NCBI RefSeq assembly: GCF_003977755.1
Contig: NZ_RQWN01000001.1
Location: 1,380,995-1,444,994 of the forward strand
Origin: Haloterrigena salifodinae
Lineage (GTDB): Archaea; Halobacteriota; Halobacteria; Halobacteriales; Natrialbaceae
Reading direction: 5' to 3'
Length of the DNA stretch: 64,000 nucleotides
The notes beneath the pieces are model-generated. The model saw only the letters and a program-made list of their open reading frames with translations. It made no database searches and was not told where the DNA came from. Shown here in pieces: positions 16,182 to 25,421 of this stretch; position 1 is the first letter of the stretch; each line of letters begins with the position of its first letter. The position numbers were made by a program, and so were the translations under genes.

Positions 16182-18052
16182 GGCGCTTCGGCTTCGACCT
16201 CGTTGTCGTCGGCCTCGGCGTCCTGGGGTTGCTGGGCCTGCTCGATCAGGTCCTCGAGGGGCATATCGGTCAGCCGGTTGTTGAGCAGGACGTCGATCGG
16301 CAGCGTCGGCGCGCCGTCGACTAAGTTCTCGAGGAGGACGAGCCGTTCCCGGGCCCGGGACATGCCGACGTAGAAGACGCGTCGTTCGTTGTCGGTCAGG
16401 ACGGGAACCGGCGACGTGTTCTTGGTGAACTCCTCGCAGCCGGGGACGTCCTCGGGGTCGTCGACGGTCGCGACCATCTGCTCGACGACCTTCTCGGTGA
16501 GGTCGGTGCCGACGATGACGTGGTCGGCCTCGCGACCCTTCGCGGAGTGGATGGTGCCGACGCGGACGCGGTCGGTCTCCATCCTGAGGTACTCGCCAAT
16601 CGCGAAGTACGACCGGACGCTCTTCTTCTGGAAGTTGGTGACCTTCCGAACCATGTCGGCCGCCGAGGCGGGACCGGGCATGAACGGCACGTGGTCCGCG
16701 ACGACGTCGGCGGGGATCATGAGCTCCGCTAAGTCGTCGATGCCGGCCTCCTCCTGGCGGTCGTCGATGGTGTCGAAGAGGTCGTCGCGCTCGTTGGTTC
16801 CGAACGCCGACTCCTGGAGCATGTCGGCGAGCCGCCGAGCCTGCAGGCCAGTGACGTCCCTGCCTTCGTCGATGGCTTCGACGGCGCGGACGTACTGGGT
16901 GAGTCGGTCGGTCCACATCCGCTGGTCGGTCAGCGACGTGAACGGCACGCCCTCGGTGATGAACTCGTCGATGAACTGGAACATCTGGTAGCGCGCCCGG
17001 AACAGGATCATGACGGTGCCGTCGGTCTGGTCGAGCGTCCGCCGGACGTTCCGGACGACGTCGAGCATCGACGCGTTCGCTCGCGCCTCGACGGCCCCGC
17101 CCTCCTTGCGGGGCTTTAGGTCCTTGTCCTGGCGGGTCTCGATGTGGCGAATCTCCTTGTTGACTGCGTTGAGGACGTTCGAGGGGAGTCGGTAGGAGTT
17201 AGGGAGAATGACGTCCTCGTCGACCTGCTCGTCGAGCAAGAGCGCAGGGTCGGCGCCCTGCCAGGAGTAGACGACCTGGTCGTCGTCGCCGGCGATCAGC
17301 ACCTGCCGCATGTGGGGTTTCCACTCCTCGTAGACGTCGTACTGCAGCGTGGTGATGTCCTGGAACTCGTCGATCACCAGGAAGTCGACGCTCGGAAGCA
17401 GGGAGCGCTGTGCGACCCGCTCGAGCATATCTGCGAAGCCGATCTTGCCCTCCTCGCCCTTGTAGGAGCGCCAGGCGCGGATCGCCTCGGGGACGTCGAT
17501 CCGGTCGTCGTCGCTGGGCCAGGTCGGGGTGTACTTGTTGCCCTCCTGGGCGTTGGGATCGATTTCGGGCGGCAGTCGCACTTCTTCGTCGTTCCACTGG
17601 AAGGGGACGTCGTACCAGTCAGTGACGTCCCGTCGGGTCCGCTGGAGCCACTGGCTGGTCGCGATGACCTTGTTTCCGATCGTCGTCGACCGGGCGGTTC
17701 GGCGACCGGCGCCCGAGTACTCGTCCTCGTACTCGATGCCGTACTCCTCGCAGAACTCTTCCTTGTCGGACTCGCCGATGACGTCGCTTCGAGAGAGGTC
17801 CAGCAGTTCGTAGGCCTTCGCGTGCATCGTACAGACGTTGCCCTGCAGTGCGCGGGGGCTCTCGCCGAGTCGCTCGGCCAGTCGCTCGCGAACCTCCTGT
17901 GCTGCCGCTCGCGTGTACGAGACGACGAGGATATCCCGGAAGGTTACACCCTCCTCTTCGAGGATCTCTTCGACGTGGTCGAGCAGGGCAGTAGTCTTCC
18001 CGCTGCCCGGACCACCGAACAACCGGGTCACCTTCGTCTCCGTGGTAGCCAT
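16178..18052 (-). CDS. UvrD/Rep-type superfamily 1 helicase
   Basis: 624 residues with the full set of SF1 motifs: Walker A FGGPGSGKTTALL (residues ~12-24), motif Ia SYTRAAAQEVRERL, Walker B DFLVIDEFQDIT, motif III GDDDQVVYSWQGAD, motif IV NSYRLPSNV, motif V GTIHSAKGREADHV and motif VI VFYVGMSRARERL. A 3'-5' DNA helicase for repair or recombination is expected. At 624 residues it is shorter than bacterial UvrD (about 720) and lacks the C-terminal Tudor tail. Its stop overlaps the M24-like gene by four bases, so the two proteins are probably made together; why is unclear. Confidence 0.9.
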   Translation of the reverse strand: MATTETKVTRLFGGPGSGKTTALLDHVEEILEEEGVTFRDILVVSYTRAAAQEVRERLAERLGESPRALQGNVCTMHAKAYELLDLSRSDVIGESDKEEFCEEYGIEYEDEYSGAGRRTARSTTIGNKVIATSQWLQRTRRDVTDWYDVPFQWNDEEVRLPPEIDPNAQEGNKYTPTWPSDDDRIDVPEAIRAWRSYKGEEGKIGFADMLERVAQRSLLPSVDFLVIDEFQDITTLQYDVYEEWKPHMRQVLIAGDDDQVVYSWQGADPALLLDEQVDEDVILPNSYRLPSNVLNAVNKEIRHIETRQDKDLKPRKEGGAVEARANASMLDVVRNVRRTLDQTDGTVMILFRARYQMFQFIDEFITEGVPFTSLTDQRMWTDRLTQYVRAVEAIDEGRDVTGLQARRLADMLQESAFGTNERDDLFDTIDDRQEEAGIDDLAELMIPADVVADHVPFMPGPASAADMVRKVTNFQKKSVRSYFAIGEYLRMETDRVRVGTIHSAKGREADHVIVGTDLTEKVVEQMVATVDDPEDVPGCEEFTKNTSPVPVLTDNERRVFYVGMSRARERLVLLENLVDGAPTLPIDVLLNNRLTDMPLEDLIEQAQQPQDAEADDNEVEAEAP

Positions 18053-18149
18053 TATCCCTGTTCAGGGTCGCAATACCCATAAGTCACGTGGGTTTTCGTC
18101 GGCAAAAATCGACGGCCGTTCGACGACGGAAACGGATCGATACCGACGG

Positions 18150-18308
18150 TTAGGGGTTCCGCGGAGAGCGGGCGGTTCGCACGTCGGCCCCGTCGCGGAT
18201 CTTGTCCTGACAGTCGGGACAGACCCGCGGATCGTCGACGTCACGCGGCGTGAACACGCGTGCGTAGGCATCCGTTACGAACGCGCCGCAGTTCTGGCAT
18301 TCCGGCAT
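18150..18308 (-). CDS. Zinc-binding microprotein (DUF7563-like)
   Basis: 52 residues from the ATG at 18308. One treble of cysteines, CQNCGAFVTDAYARVF and RVCPDCQDKIRDG, gives a CxxC...CxxC zinc site. The C-terminus is basic (ADVRTARSPRNP). Upstream, a 7-bp inverted repeat (AACTATA at 18320-18326, TATAGTT at 18341-18347) overlaps likely TATA sequence and may be a regulatory site. The longer open frame to 18533 is not coding in character. It belongs to a conserved haloarchaeal zinc-finger family without assigned function. Confidence 0.75.
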   Translation of the reverse strand: MPECQNCGAFVTDAYARVFTPRDVDDPRVCPDCQDKIRDGADVRTARSPRNP

Positions 18309-18468
18309 TGTTCTCAGCGAACTATAGGGTAACCATACGTTATAGTTGTATCGCATATTATGCGTTGAAATTACGGACAGACAGATGCCTAATTCTCCGT
18401 CTTCGAGTCGGCGAACGCTGCTCCGTTCGGTTCGGCGGACGCGAAAAAACGAGCGACGCGGAGTCGCG

Positions 18469-18654
18469 TTACGGCGTCGGTTCCCACCCGCAGACGGTAC
18501 AGGCCGTAGCGGCCGTGTCGTGCAGGCCGCCACACTCGGGGCACTGCTTCTTGTTATACTCCTGCTCCCACCCGACTCGTTCTACGGTGTGACCGCGGTC
18601 CGAGAGGAATTGGTCGATGACGTCGTCACCGCCGTCATTGGGTGAGGTTGCCAT
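18469..18654 (-). CDS. HVO_0416-type zinc finger microprotein
   Basis: 61 residues, ATG at 18654. The N-terminal half is an acidic helix (VIDQFLSDRGHTVERVGW) and the C-terminal half a zinc ribbon, QCPECGGLHDTAATACTVCG, with two CPxCG-like knuckles. This matches the small haloarchaeal family named after HVO_0416 of Haloferax. Such microproteins are thought to mediate protein contacts; no partner is evident here. The upstream open frame to 18834 is not conserved sequence. The gene is divergent from ubaA. Confidence 0.8.
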   Translation of the reverse strand: MATSPNDGGDDVIDQFLSDRGHTVERVGWEQEYNKKQCPECGGLHDTAATACTVCGWEPTP

Positions 18655-18832
18655 AAGTGTGTCAATGGCTGCCACAGTATTAAACGATTGGGTTGGCCCC
18701 CACATCTGCCTCGAACGCCGAACACCATTGGCGACCCGATGACGGGGTCGCCCCTCCGGTCGACTCGAGCGGTGTTCCAGCGTCGCCGGCACGACCCGCG
18801 GACTTTTCTCGGTCTCGGCCCAACTAGCTCCC

Positions 18833-19672
18833 ATGAGCGACCTGCGCCTCGATGCGACCCAACTCGATCGCTACTCGAGACACGTCATCATGGACGAGAT
18901 CGGGCCCGAGGGCCAACAACGGCTGCTCGAGGCCAGCGTCCTCGTCGTCGGGGCGGGCGGTCTGGGCTCACCGGCGATCCAGTACCTCGCGGCGGCGGGG
19001 GTCGGCCGGCTGGGGATCGTCGACGACGACGTTGTCGAGCGGTCGAACCTGCAGCGCCAGATCGTCCACGGCGACGCCGACGTCGGCCGCCCGAAAGTCG
19101 AGAGCGCCGCCGACTACGTCGACGCGCTGAACCCGGACATCGACGTTGAGACCTACGAGACCCGCATCACGGCCGACAATGTCGGCGAACTCGTCGCCGG
19201 CTACGACGTCGTCTTAGACGCCAGCGACAACTTCGGCACCCGGTACCTGCTCAACGATCACTGCGTCCTCACCGAGACGCCGCTCTCCCACGGCGCGATC
19301 TACCGCTTCGAGGGGCAGGTCACGACGTTCACGAACGAGCGCGGGGGAGAAGGGGACTCTCCGCCCTGCTACCGCTGTATCTTCCCCGAGGCACCCGAAC
19401 CGGGCACCGTCCCCGACTGCGCCACGACCGGCGTCCTCGGCGTCCTGCCCGGCACCGTCGGCTGCATTCAGGCTACCGAGGTCGTCAAGTACATCCTCGG
19501 AAAGGGGGAGCTCCTCGAGGGGCGCCTGCTCATGTACGACGCGATGGACATGAGCTTCGAGGAGGTGCCGATCCAGTCGAATCCGACCTGTCCGGTCTGC
19601 GGCGACGAGCCCAAGATCGAGTCGGTCGAGGACGTCAGCTACGAGGGGAGCTGCGAGATTTCCGCGGATTGA
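18833..19672 (+). CDS. ubaA: E1-like SAMP/MPT-synthase adenylyltransferase (MoeB/ThiF/UbaA family)
   Basis: 279 residues. Activates the C-terminal Gly-Gly of ubiquitin-like SAMP proteins for protein conjugation and for sulfur transfer to molybdopterin and thiolated tRNA. The adenylation site is GAGGLGSPAIQYLAAAGVG with RSNLQRQIVH (Arg finger). The zinc site is built from CYRCIFPEAP and CPVCGDEP. The catalytic Cys lies in PDCATTGVLG, and VLDASDNFGTRYLLND is the conserved helix. There is no C-terminal rhodanese domain, as usual for archaeal UbaA. It stands alone, followed by the dispersed repeat. Confidence 0.92.
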   Translation: MSDLRLDATQLDRYSRHVIMDEIGPEGQQRLLEASVLVVGAGGLGSPAIQYLAAAGVGRLGIVDDDVVERSNLQRQIVHGDADVGRPKVESAADYVDALNPDIDVETYETRITADNVGELVAGYDVVLDASDNFGTRYLLNDHCVLTETPLSHGAIYRFEGQVTTFTNERGGEGDSPPCYRCIFPEAPEPGTVPDCATTGVLGVLPGTVGCIQATEVVKYILGKGELLEGRLLMYDAMDMSFEEVPIQSNPTCPVCGDEPKIESVEDVSYEGSCEISAD

Positions 19673-19727
19673 ACGGACACACCGACCTGATCTCTGCTCC
19701 GATTACTCCAGCCTGAGAACCCGCTGT

Positions 19728-19911
19728 ACGGTGGCGCGCGCTGGATTGCGGTGAGCTATCAGCGAACCGCGAGCCAACATCGTGCGAGGTCTTCGTGAAC
19801 GGAGTGAACGAAGGCTTGAGAGACGCTCTGTGTCTCTCAGTGGATGAGTGAGTGAGCGGCGTGAACGAACGAATCGGCTGGGGAGGGAGTGGCAATTCCT
19901 TGTTGCCACGA
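19728..19911. repeat. Dispersed structured repeat, copy B
   Basis: Homologous to 13305-13495 in the same order. CGGTGGCGCGCGCTG comes first, then a GCGGT/ACCGC stem (19748-19752 with 19766-19770) around the conserved loop GAGCTATCAGCGA. CGTGCGAGGTC and repeated GAGTGAACGAA follow, then a 7-bp hairpin GAGAGAC/GTCTCTC, then GAACGAACGAATCGGCTGG and GGGAGGGAGTGGCAATTCC, ending in the hairpin GTGGCAA/TTGCCAC. The rest of the 19673-20010 gap carries no gene that I can support. Confidence 0.75.
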
Positions 19912-20010
19912 GAGGCAGAACCTCGCGTTCATCCAAACGCCGTTCGGAAACGCGCCTTGGAACGCTACGGCTGTCTTCACTGCGCAACGTCATGTGAAAA
20001 ATCGATCCCG

Positions 20011-22263
20011 CTATTCCGCGTCGTCGGCCAGCCGCTGCTGGCACGCCTCAAGGATCGCGACCTGTCGCTCGAGCAGGTCATCGGCAATTTCGTCGTTCGC
20101 ATCGGCTGTCTCCTCGAGTTGCGCTCGCATCGACTGGAGCAACTCGAGGTGAGACGCGAGCTGCTGCTCGAACTCGTCGGCCGGGAGCTGGGCGTGTGCG
20201 TCCTCGAGGTCGCCGATCGACTCGTCCATCGACTGGGACGCTCGACGATCCGAATCAGCGACACCCAGCAACGCACTGACGGCGTCGAAGTAGCCGCTGG
20301 TTGCCGACTGCGTCGCCTCGAGGCCCTGCCGTTGCAGCCGGAGCGGCGTCTCGACCGCGGAGCGGGCGGCGGCCTGCTGGGCGGCGATTCCCTGCTTGAC
20401 CAGCTCCTGTCCGCCGGTCATCGCGGCCCGCTGTGCCGAAATCATCGCTGTGAGCGGCGAGCCCGATCGATCGTCTCGGCCGCTTGTCTCGGTGTCGGTC
20501 TCGGTCTCCGCGTCGGAAACCTCCTCCTCCTCGTCGACGCGCTCTCTGGCGACCGCTCCGTCCGCGGGCTCGGCGTCGGCCTCCTGGCCGGCGAGCGCTT
20601 CCGGATCGATCTCCGCATCCGCACTGGAACCTGCATCTTCGTCGGAGTCGACCGCGGATTCGATGTCGACGTCGGGAACGACGTCCGTCGGTGACGACGA
20701 CTCGAGTGCGGTCTCCGGCCGGGGGTCGGCCTCGGAACCCGAGCGAGCGTCGATGTCGGGATCCAGTTCCGTCTCCGGACGGGCGTCGGACCGCGACTCC
20801 GCGTCGGCCGTCGCGACCGATTCGATGTCGACGCCCGTATCGACCGCATCGGCGAGATCCGTCGATTCGGTCCCGCTCGAGGCCGCCTCCCGGTCGTGGG
20901 CGGTCGATTCCGCGGCCGACTCGAGGTCGAGACCGGTGTCGACCGCGTCGGCGACGTCCGCGTCGTCGCTCGAGTCACGCTCCGCTCGAGTCGCGTCGTC
21001 GGACCGCTCGTCGTCGGACGCTACCGCAGCTTCGATATCGCTACCGGTGTCTAGTTTGTCGGCGAGGTCCGTCTCCTCGGTCGCCGACTTCGACGCGTCG
21101 TCGCTTGTCGCCGACTCCGCAGCCGAGTCGGCGACGTCCCCGCTGTCGGCGTCGTCCTCGTAGTCGATATCGTCCTTGAGGTCGGCATCGGCCGGCGCAC
21201 CCGTCTCGGCATGGTCGGGCGCCGACTTGGCCTCGCCGACCGGCGTGTTCTGGACGCCCGCGTGATCCATCTCGTCGGAGACGTCCCCGTCTCGAGTTCC
21301 GCTCGTTTCGTCGGACGACGCCTGTGCGTCGGTGGTTTCGGTGTCCAGTTCAGGTCCCGTGTCTGGCTCACTCTCTCTGTCCGGCTCGTGCTCCGTCACC
21401 GACTCGTCCCCTCTGCTCGTCTCGTCTTCCGTTCCCAGTTCGTCCGTCTCGAGTGGCTCCACCGTCTCGGTCTCGTCTGCCGTCTCGGACGGATCGCTCC
21501 CGGCGGATGCGTCGCTATCGGCGGGAGCGTCTGTCGATTCATCCGCCGTCGAGTCGTCGGTCCCACGTATCGGTTCGATCGGGCCGGAGTCGGTAGAAGC
21601 GTCCGGCGACTCGTCCAGTTCCGGATCGCCGGGCGCGTCTATCGGCTCGCCCATCTCCGGTTCGTCGGACGGTTCGACCGACTCGTCGATATCCGGGTCG
21701 TCGATCATGGACGGCTCCGCTGGCTGTGTCGTCTCCGACTGCGCGTCGTCAGCTTCGAACGGATCGGGCGCCTCGGAGGGCGTATCGGCGGGCTCGGCGG
21801 TCCGCTCGGCTGCGTTCCCCGTCGCAGTCTCTCCCTCATCGATGGTGTCCCGCTGGGCGGTCCGACTCATCTCCTCGGCGAGTCCGGTGTCCGGTTCGCG
21901 TTCCGCAGTATTCGCGGGTTCGTCGCCCGCTCGAGACACCGGCTCCGTCGCGTCGTCGATCTCCGACGGCGTCGATGCCGCTCCGTCGATGTCCGCCGGT
22001 TCGTCCGTCGACGTCTCGCCCGCCGCGGCCGTCTCGAGACGGATCGTCTCGCTCGAGATCTCGTCGACGGTCTCCTCGTGGATCGCGACGGCGTCCTCGT
22101 GGTTTCCGCTCCAGCCGAGGGCGGCCCTGATCGAGTCGACCAGGCCGGCCCGGGGCTCGACGAGGGCCGTGTCGTCCTCGACGGACGCGACGGTCCCGAT
22201 TACCTCGCCGGACTCGTTCTCGACGGTTTTCTCGAGATCGTCGTCGGTAAACGTAGCGCTCAT
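20011..22263 (-). CDS. Large acidic protein with PRC-like N-terminus and phasin-like C-terminus
   Basis: 750 residues from the ATG at 22263; the open frame up to 23433 is shadow of the neighbouring gene. Residues 1-70 look like a small PRC-barrel-type domain (GEVIGTVASVEDDTALVEP). Residues ~90-595 are very rich in Asp, Glu, Ser and Thr, with a degenerate ~35-residue repeat around ADAVDTGLDLESAAES. The last 150 residues are long amphipathic helices (MTGGQELVKQGIAAQQAAAR, then LASHLELLQSMRAQLEETAD), similar in character to phasins and other granule- or membrane-coating coiled coils. No family is assigned with certainty. It may be a structural or scaffolding protein. Confidence 0.7.
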   Translation of the reverse strand: MSATFTDDDLEKTVENESGEVIGTVASVEDDTALVEPRAGLVDSIRAALGWSGNHEDAVAIHEETVDEISSETIRLETAAAGETSTDEPADIDGAASTPSEIDDATEPVSRAGDEPANTAEREPDTGLAEEMSRTAQRDTIDEGETATGNAAERTAEPADTPSEAPDPFEADDAQSETTQPAEPSMIDDPDIDESVEPSDEPEMGEPIDAPGDPELDESPDASTDSGPIEPIRGTDDSTADESTDAPADSDASAGSDPSETADETETVEPLETDELGTEDETSRGDESVTEHEPDRESEPDTGPELDTETTDAQASSDETSGTRDGDVSDEMDHAGVQNTPVGEAKSAPDHAETGAPADADLKDDIDYEDDADSGDVADSAAESATSDDASKSATEETDLADKLDTGSDIEAAVASDDERSDDATRAERDSSDDADVADAVDTGLDLESAAESTAHDREAASSGTESTDLADAVDTGVDIESVATADAESRSDARPETELDPDIDARSGSEADPRPETALESSSPTDVVPDVDIESAVDSDEDAGSSADAEIDPEALAGQEADAEPADGAVARERVDEEEEVSDAETETDTETSGRDDRSGSPLTAMISAQRAAMTGGQELVKQGIAAQQAAARSAVETPLRLQRQGLEATQSATSGYFDAVSALLGVADSDRRASQSMDESIGDLEDAHAQLPADEFEQQLASHLELLQSMRAQLEETADANDEIADDLLERQVAILEACQQRLADDAE

Positions 22264-22379
22264 GGGAGACTCTCGGGCCGCTCCGAGGCAAGCCACTGCT
22301 GCCTGCACCCGCGGGCCGCGCCAGAACCGCCGCTCTGACGGGTCGAGACGGCTGAAACGGTGATCGAGACGGAGGCCCG

Positions 22380-23393
22380 TCAGCGTCCGGGCGGGTCGAA
22401 CTCGGTCGGTTCCGACTGCGGTTCCGGTCCGGTATCGTCCCTGACGGCGCGGAAGGCCCGACGGTATCTGGCGATCTTCCGGTAGAGGAACGCGCCGATG
22501 GCGAGGTCGAACAGGACCACGTAGCCGATAAACGCCGCACCGAAGGGAAGCGGGGTGAAGCCGGTGACGAGCTCCGGGACGATACCGACCGTGACGTTGT
22601 ACGTGCCGTGGATGAACGCGGCGATCAACACCCCCTTCGTGGCGATCGACCCGGCGTGCTCGGGGTTGAACTTCGCGAGTCCGAGGTAGTAGCCCGCGAT
22701 CGCCGAGTAGATGACGTGGCCGGGACCGACGAGCGCCCGGACGGTCGTGGTTCCGGCGGCGACGGTGAGGAGTCCGCCGTCGGCCGTTGCGACCGCACCG
22801 GAGATGTAGAGGGTGTTCTCGATCGCGGCGAACCCGAGTCCGGCGACGGCGCCGTAGACCGCGCCATCGATGACGGCGTCGAACGCCTCGCTCCGGTACG
22901 CGAAGAATCGGATCGCGAGCAGTTTCACCGTCTCCTCGACGGGGCCAACGATCAGATAGAAAAAGAGGAGCATGCCGACGGAGCCGAGCGCCTGAAAGCT
23001 CGGACTGAATAGAGAGTTGACGACGGCCGCGAACGTCGCGAACAACACGGCCAGCACGAAGGTTGCGACGAGTAGCGTGAGCGGTTCGTTCGTCGTAATA
23101 TCCGAGTACCAGATGAAGGCCGCGAGGATCGCCGCCGGAACGACCGAGAGCCCGAAGAAGACGGCGATGAAGATTGATCCCTCCTCGAGGACGAGCAGCG
23201 CCGGTTGGACCAGCAATGCGACCGTGATCGCGAACGCGACCGCGAGTACGATCGTCTGCAACCCGTAGTTGATCGCGGTGTAGATCGCGTACGCGAATCG
23301 ATCGAGGTGGGATCTCGGCTCCCACGTCGAGACGTCGTACAGATCGGTCGACTCCTCGCTGGCCGCTTCGACCGGATCGCGCCTGCGTGCCAT
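22380..23393 (-). CDS. PrsW-type intramembrane glutamic protease
   Basis: 337 residues from the ATG at 23393, with eight or nine hydrophobic helices. The family motifs are present in order: VGPVEETVKLLAIRFF (Glu pair on one helix), FAAIENTLYI (second Glu), GPGHVIYSAIAGY (His) and AFIHGTYN (His). These residues form the active site of PrsW/RCE1-like ABI proteases. Bacterial PrsW makes the first cut in an anti-sigma factor; the archaeal substrate is unknown. It lies upstream of the large acidic protein on the same strand, 116 bp apart. Confidence 0.88.
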   Translation of the reverse strand: MARRRDPVEAASEESTDLYDVSTWEPRSHLDRFAYAIYTAINYGLQTIVLAVAFAITVALLVQPALLVLEEGSIFIAVFFGLSVVPAAILAAFIWYSDITTNEPLTLLVATFVLAVLFATFAAVVNSLFSPSFQALGSVGMLLFFYLIVGPVEETVKLLAIRFFAYRSEAFDAVIDGAVYGAVAGLGFAAIENTLYISGAVATADGGLLTVAAGTTTVRALVGPGHVIYSAIAGYYLGLAKFNPEHAGSIATKGVLIAAFIHGTYNVTVGIVPELVTGFTPLPFGAAFIGYVVLFDLAIGAFLYRKIARYRRAFRAVRDDTGPEPQSEPTEFDPPGR

Positions 23394-23534
23394 ACGCAAG
23401 TGTATACGAGCCGGCCCAGTATAGGTTCGGCACACGGACTCAAGTGGTGGGTACCCGACGGCGTTCGGACTCACCGTCGCTGTGAGAGAGCCCAACTCGG
23501 AATTCACAAAGGCCCGCCTCGCGTATCGGTTCCC

Positions 23535-23912
23535 ATGCACTTCGATCAGCGAACCCAGCAGGCGCTTCGTGACGTCGGCCTCGAGGCCGACGATCTCCGG
23601 GCCGCCTCGGAGGCGGTCGTCGAGGCCGTCGAAGCCGACGCGGCGGCGCTCGAGGCGTTCTTCGACGAGCACGACACCGTCTACTCGGACATGGACATGG
23701 CTCACTCGTCGTCGGAGTATCCCGAACACGCCGTCGAGTACCTCGACCTGACGACCCACGCCGACGAGATGCGGGGCTGGCTGCGGTTCGACACGTGGGG
23801 CGTCTACGTCGAGGACGGCCGCGTACTGCCCGACGAGTCGGTCGAACTGACGCTCGGGCCGACGATCAACGGCCGCGTGCGGTTCGCGCCGGACCGGGAG
23901 ACGCTGCGGTGA
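23535..23912 (+). CDS. Conserved haloarchaeal protein (DUF7532-like)
   Basis: 125 residues from the ATG at 23535. The first half is helical (QALRDVGLEADDLRAASEAV). The second half holds the ordered stretch TVYSDMDMAHSSSEYPEHAV, EYLDLTTHADEMRGWLRFDT and a strand-rich end (WGVYVEDG, SVELTLGPTINGRVRF). Soluble, acidic, no signal. I know it only as a conserved haloarchaeal family. Its gene ends 22 bp before the FAU-1 gene on the same strand, so the two are probably co-transcribed. Confidence 0.75.
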   Translation: MHFDQRTQQALRDVGLEADDLRAASEAVVEAVEADAAALEAFFDEHDTVYSDMDMAHSSSEYPEHAVEYLDLTTHADEMRGWLRFDTWGVYVEDGRVLPDESVELTLGPTINGRVRFAPDRETLR

Positions 23913-23934
23913 TCCCCAGTATGGAGGGACAGCG

Positions 23935-25371
23935 ATGACAACGGGACGCGTTCGCGGCATCTACACCACTGCGATCACGCAGTTGCTCCGCAACCGCGGT
24001 CTCGAGGTCGTCCAGGCCTCCGAGCCCATTCGAGAACGGTTCGACGCCTCGTTCGAGGCCGCGCCGGCTGACGTGGCGATCGAGACGACTCGGGACCGAC
24101 AGGGCGTCGAACTCTCGGGCGATCCCGACGCGGTCGAGACGGTCGCGAGCGAACTCGAGTCCCTCGCGATCGATAGCTTCCGCTGGGACGACGACGTCTC
24201 CCGCGGCGCGGTCTTCGACTGCGAGGTCGTCGACGCCGGCGGCGGGGGCGGGGCGACGGTCGACCTCGGCGACAGCCGACGGGGCTACCTCCACTACGAC
24301 GACGCCGACGGCTACGTCGACTCGGGGAACCGCTACCGCGTCCAGATCACCGAGCCGACGCCGCCGTGGACCGACGACGATCCGCGCGTCGAGCCGACCC
24401 TCGAAGCCGCGGACGGACTGGTCACCCTCTCGCGCGATCGGTCCGGCGTTTCAGCGGCACTCCGGGGTGAGCGGGCCGACGAACTCGTCGGCATGACCGA
24501 CCTCCTGTCGGTCGACGTCCCCGACGACTGGGGCGTGCGCTGGCAGGGAACGGCAGCCGACGCCGACCTCGAGGCGATGGGAACCGCCCTCGAGCGCGCG
24601 GTCGATCGCGCGCAGGCGCTCAAGGACGCGCTCGCCGACGCGCCCGAGACGCCGGGCGAGCCCGACCTCCTCGCCGCCCCGCGGACCACGACGTGGGTCT
24701 GGTTCGGCCGCGAGTCGCGGTTCGCGCTGGACGGAGTTCGCCGCGAGGTCGAGACGACGATGGCGGGCCATCACCGGACCAAGGCCGCCGACCGGGCCGC
24801 GAGCGCGGCCGTCGACTTCGCGGAGGCCGTCTGCGAGTCCCCCGGTGAGAACGAGGACGACGGCGACGGGTTCCCCTTCGATGCGGTCTCGCGCCAGTTC
24901 GGACCGACGACCGGCGACCGCCTCGAGATCGGCCACGGCAAGCCCGACGGGCGACTCATCTCGCTCGGCCGCGGCGAGGTGACCGACTGGGACGCCGACG
25001 GCTCGGTCACCCTCGAGCGGTCGATGCGCGGCGGCGGCAGCTACGACGCGCTCGGGGTTCCAAAGGAGGAGGGCGACGTCGCCGTCACCAAGTTCCGGGA
25101 GGGTCGCTGGTGGTATCCGACGACGTACAGGGACGAAAACGGGACGGCGAAGGGAACGTACGTCAACGTCTGTACGCCCGTCGAACTCTTCCCCGGGACG
25201 GCGCGGTACGTCGACCTCTACGTCGACGTGATCCGCCGCGCCGACGGGACGGTCGAAACCGTTGACGAGGACGAACTCGAGGCCGCAGTCGACGACGGAC
25301 ACGTCTCCGAAGAACTTGCCGAGAAAGCGACGAGCGTCGCGGCGGCCGTCGAACGGGCGCTCTCCAAGTGA
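23935..25371 (+). CDS. FAU-1 family RNA-binding protein / probable ribonuclease (DUF402)
   Basis: 478 residues, the usual size for archaeal FAU-1. An N-terminal S1-like/RNase E-G-type region (VRGIYTTAITQLLRNRGLEV through VDLGDSRRGYLHYDDADGYV) is followed by a central domain (DWGVRWQGTAADADLEAM) and a C-terminal DUF402 domain (YDALGVPKEEGDVAVTKFRE, GRWWYPTTYRDENG, TYVNVCTPVELFPG, ARYVDLYVDVIRR). FAU-1 from Pyrococcus binds AU-rich RNA and is implicated in 5S rRNA maturation. Role here is by family. Confidence 0.9.
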   Translation: MTTGRVRGIYTTAITQLLRNRGLEVVQASEPIRERFDASFEAAPADVAIETTRDRQGVELSGDPDAVETVASELESLAIDSFRWDDDVSRGAVFDCEVVDAGGGGGATVDLGDSRRGYLHYDDADGYVDSGNRYRVQITEPTPPWTDDDPRVEPTLEAADGLVTLSRDRSGVSAALRGERADELVGMTDLLSVDVPDDWGVRWQGTAADADLEAMGTALERAVDRAQALKDALADAPETPGEPDLLAAPRTTTWVWFGRESRFALDGVRREVETTMAGHHRTKAADRAASAAVDFAEAVCESPGENEDDGDGFPFDAVSRQFGPTTGDRLEIGHGKPDGRLISLGRGEVTDWDADGSVTLERSMRGGGSYDALGVPKEEGDVAVTKFREGRWWYPTTYRDENGTAKGTYVNVCTPVELFPGTARYVDLYVDVIRRADGTVETVDEDELEAAVDDGHVSEELAEKATSVAAAVERALSK

Positions 25372-25421
25372 GGGCGGGCCGGTGCGGGTCGCCGGATAAC
25401 GTTCGAACCCCGAGTGCCGGC

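Noticed and set aside
22264-23433. Upstream extension of the large acidic protein frame
   Set aside because: It is the antiframe of the PrsW gene on the same strand, Arg-rich and without any domain.
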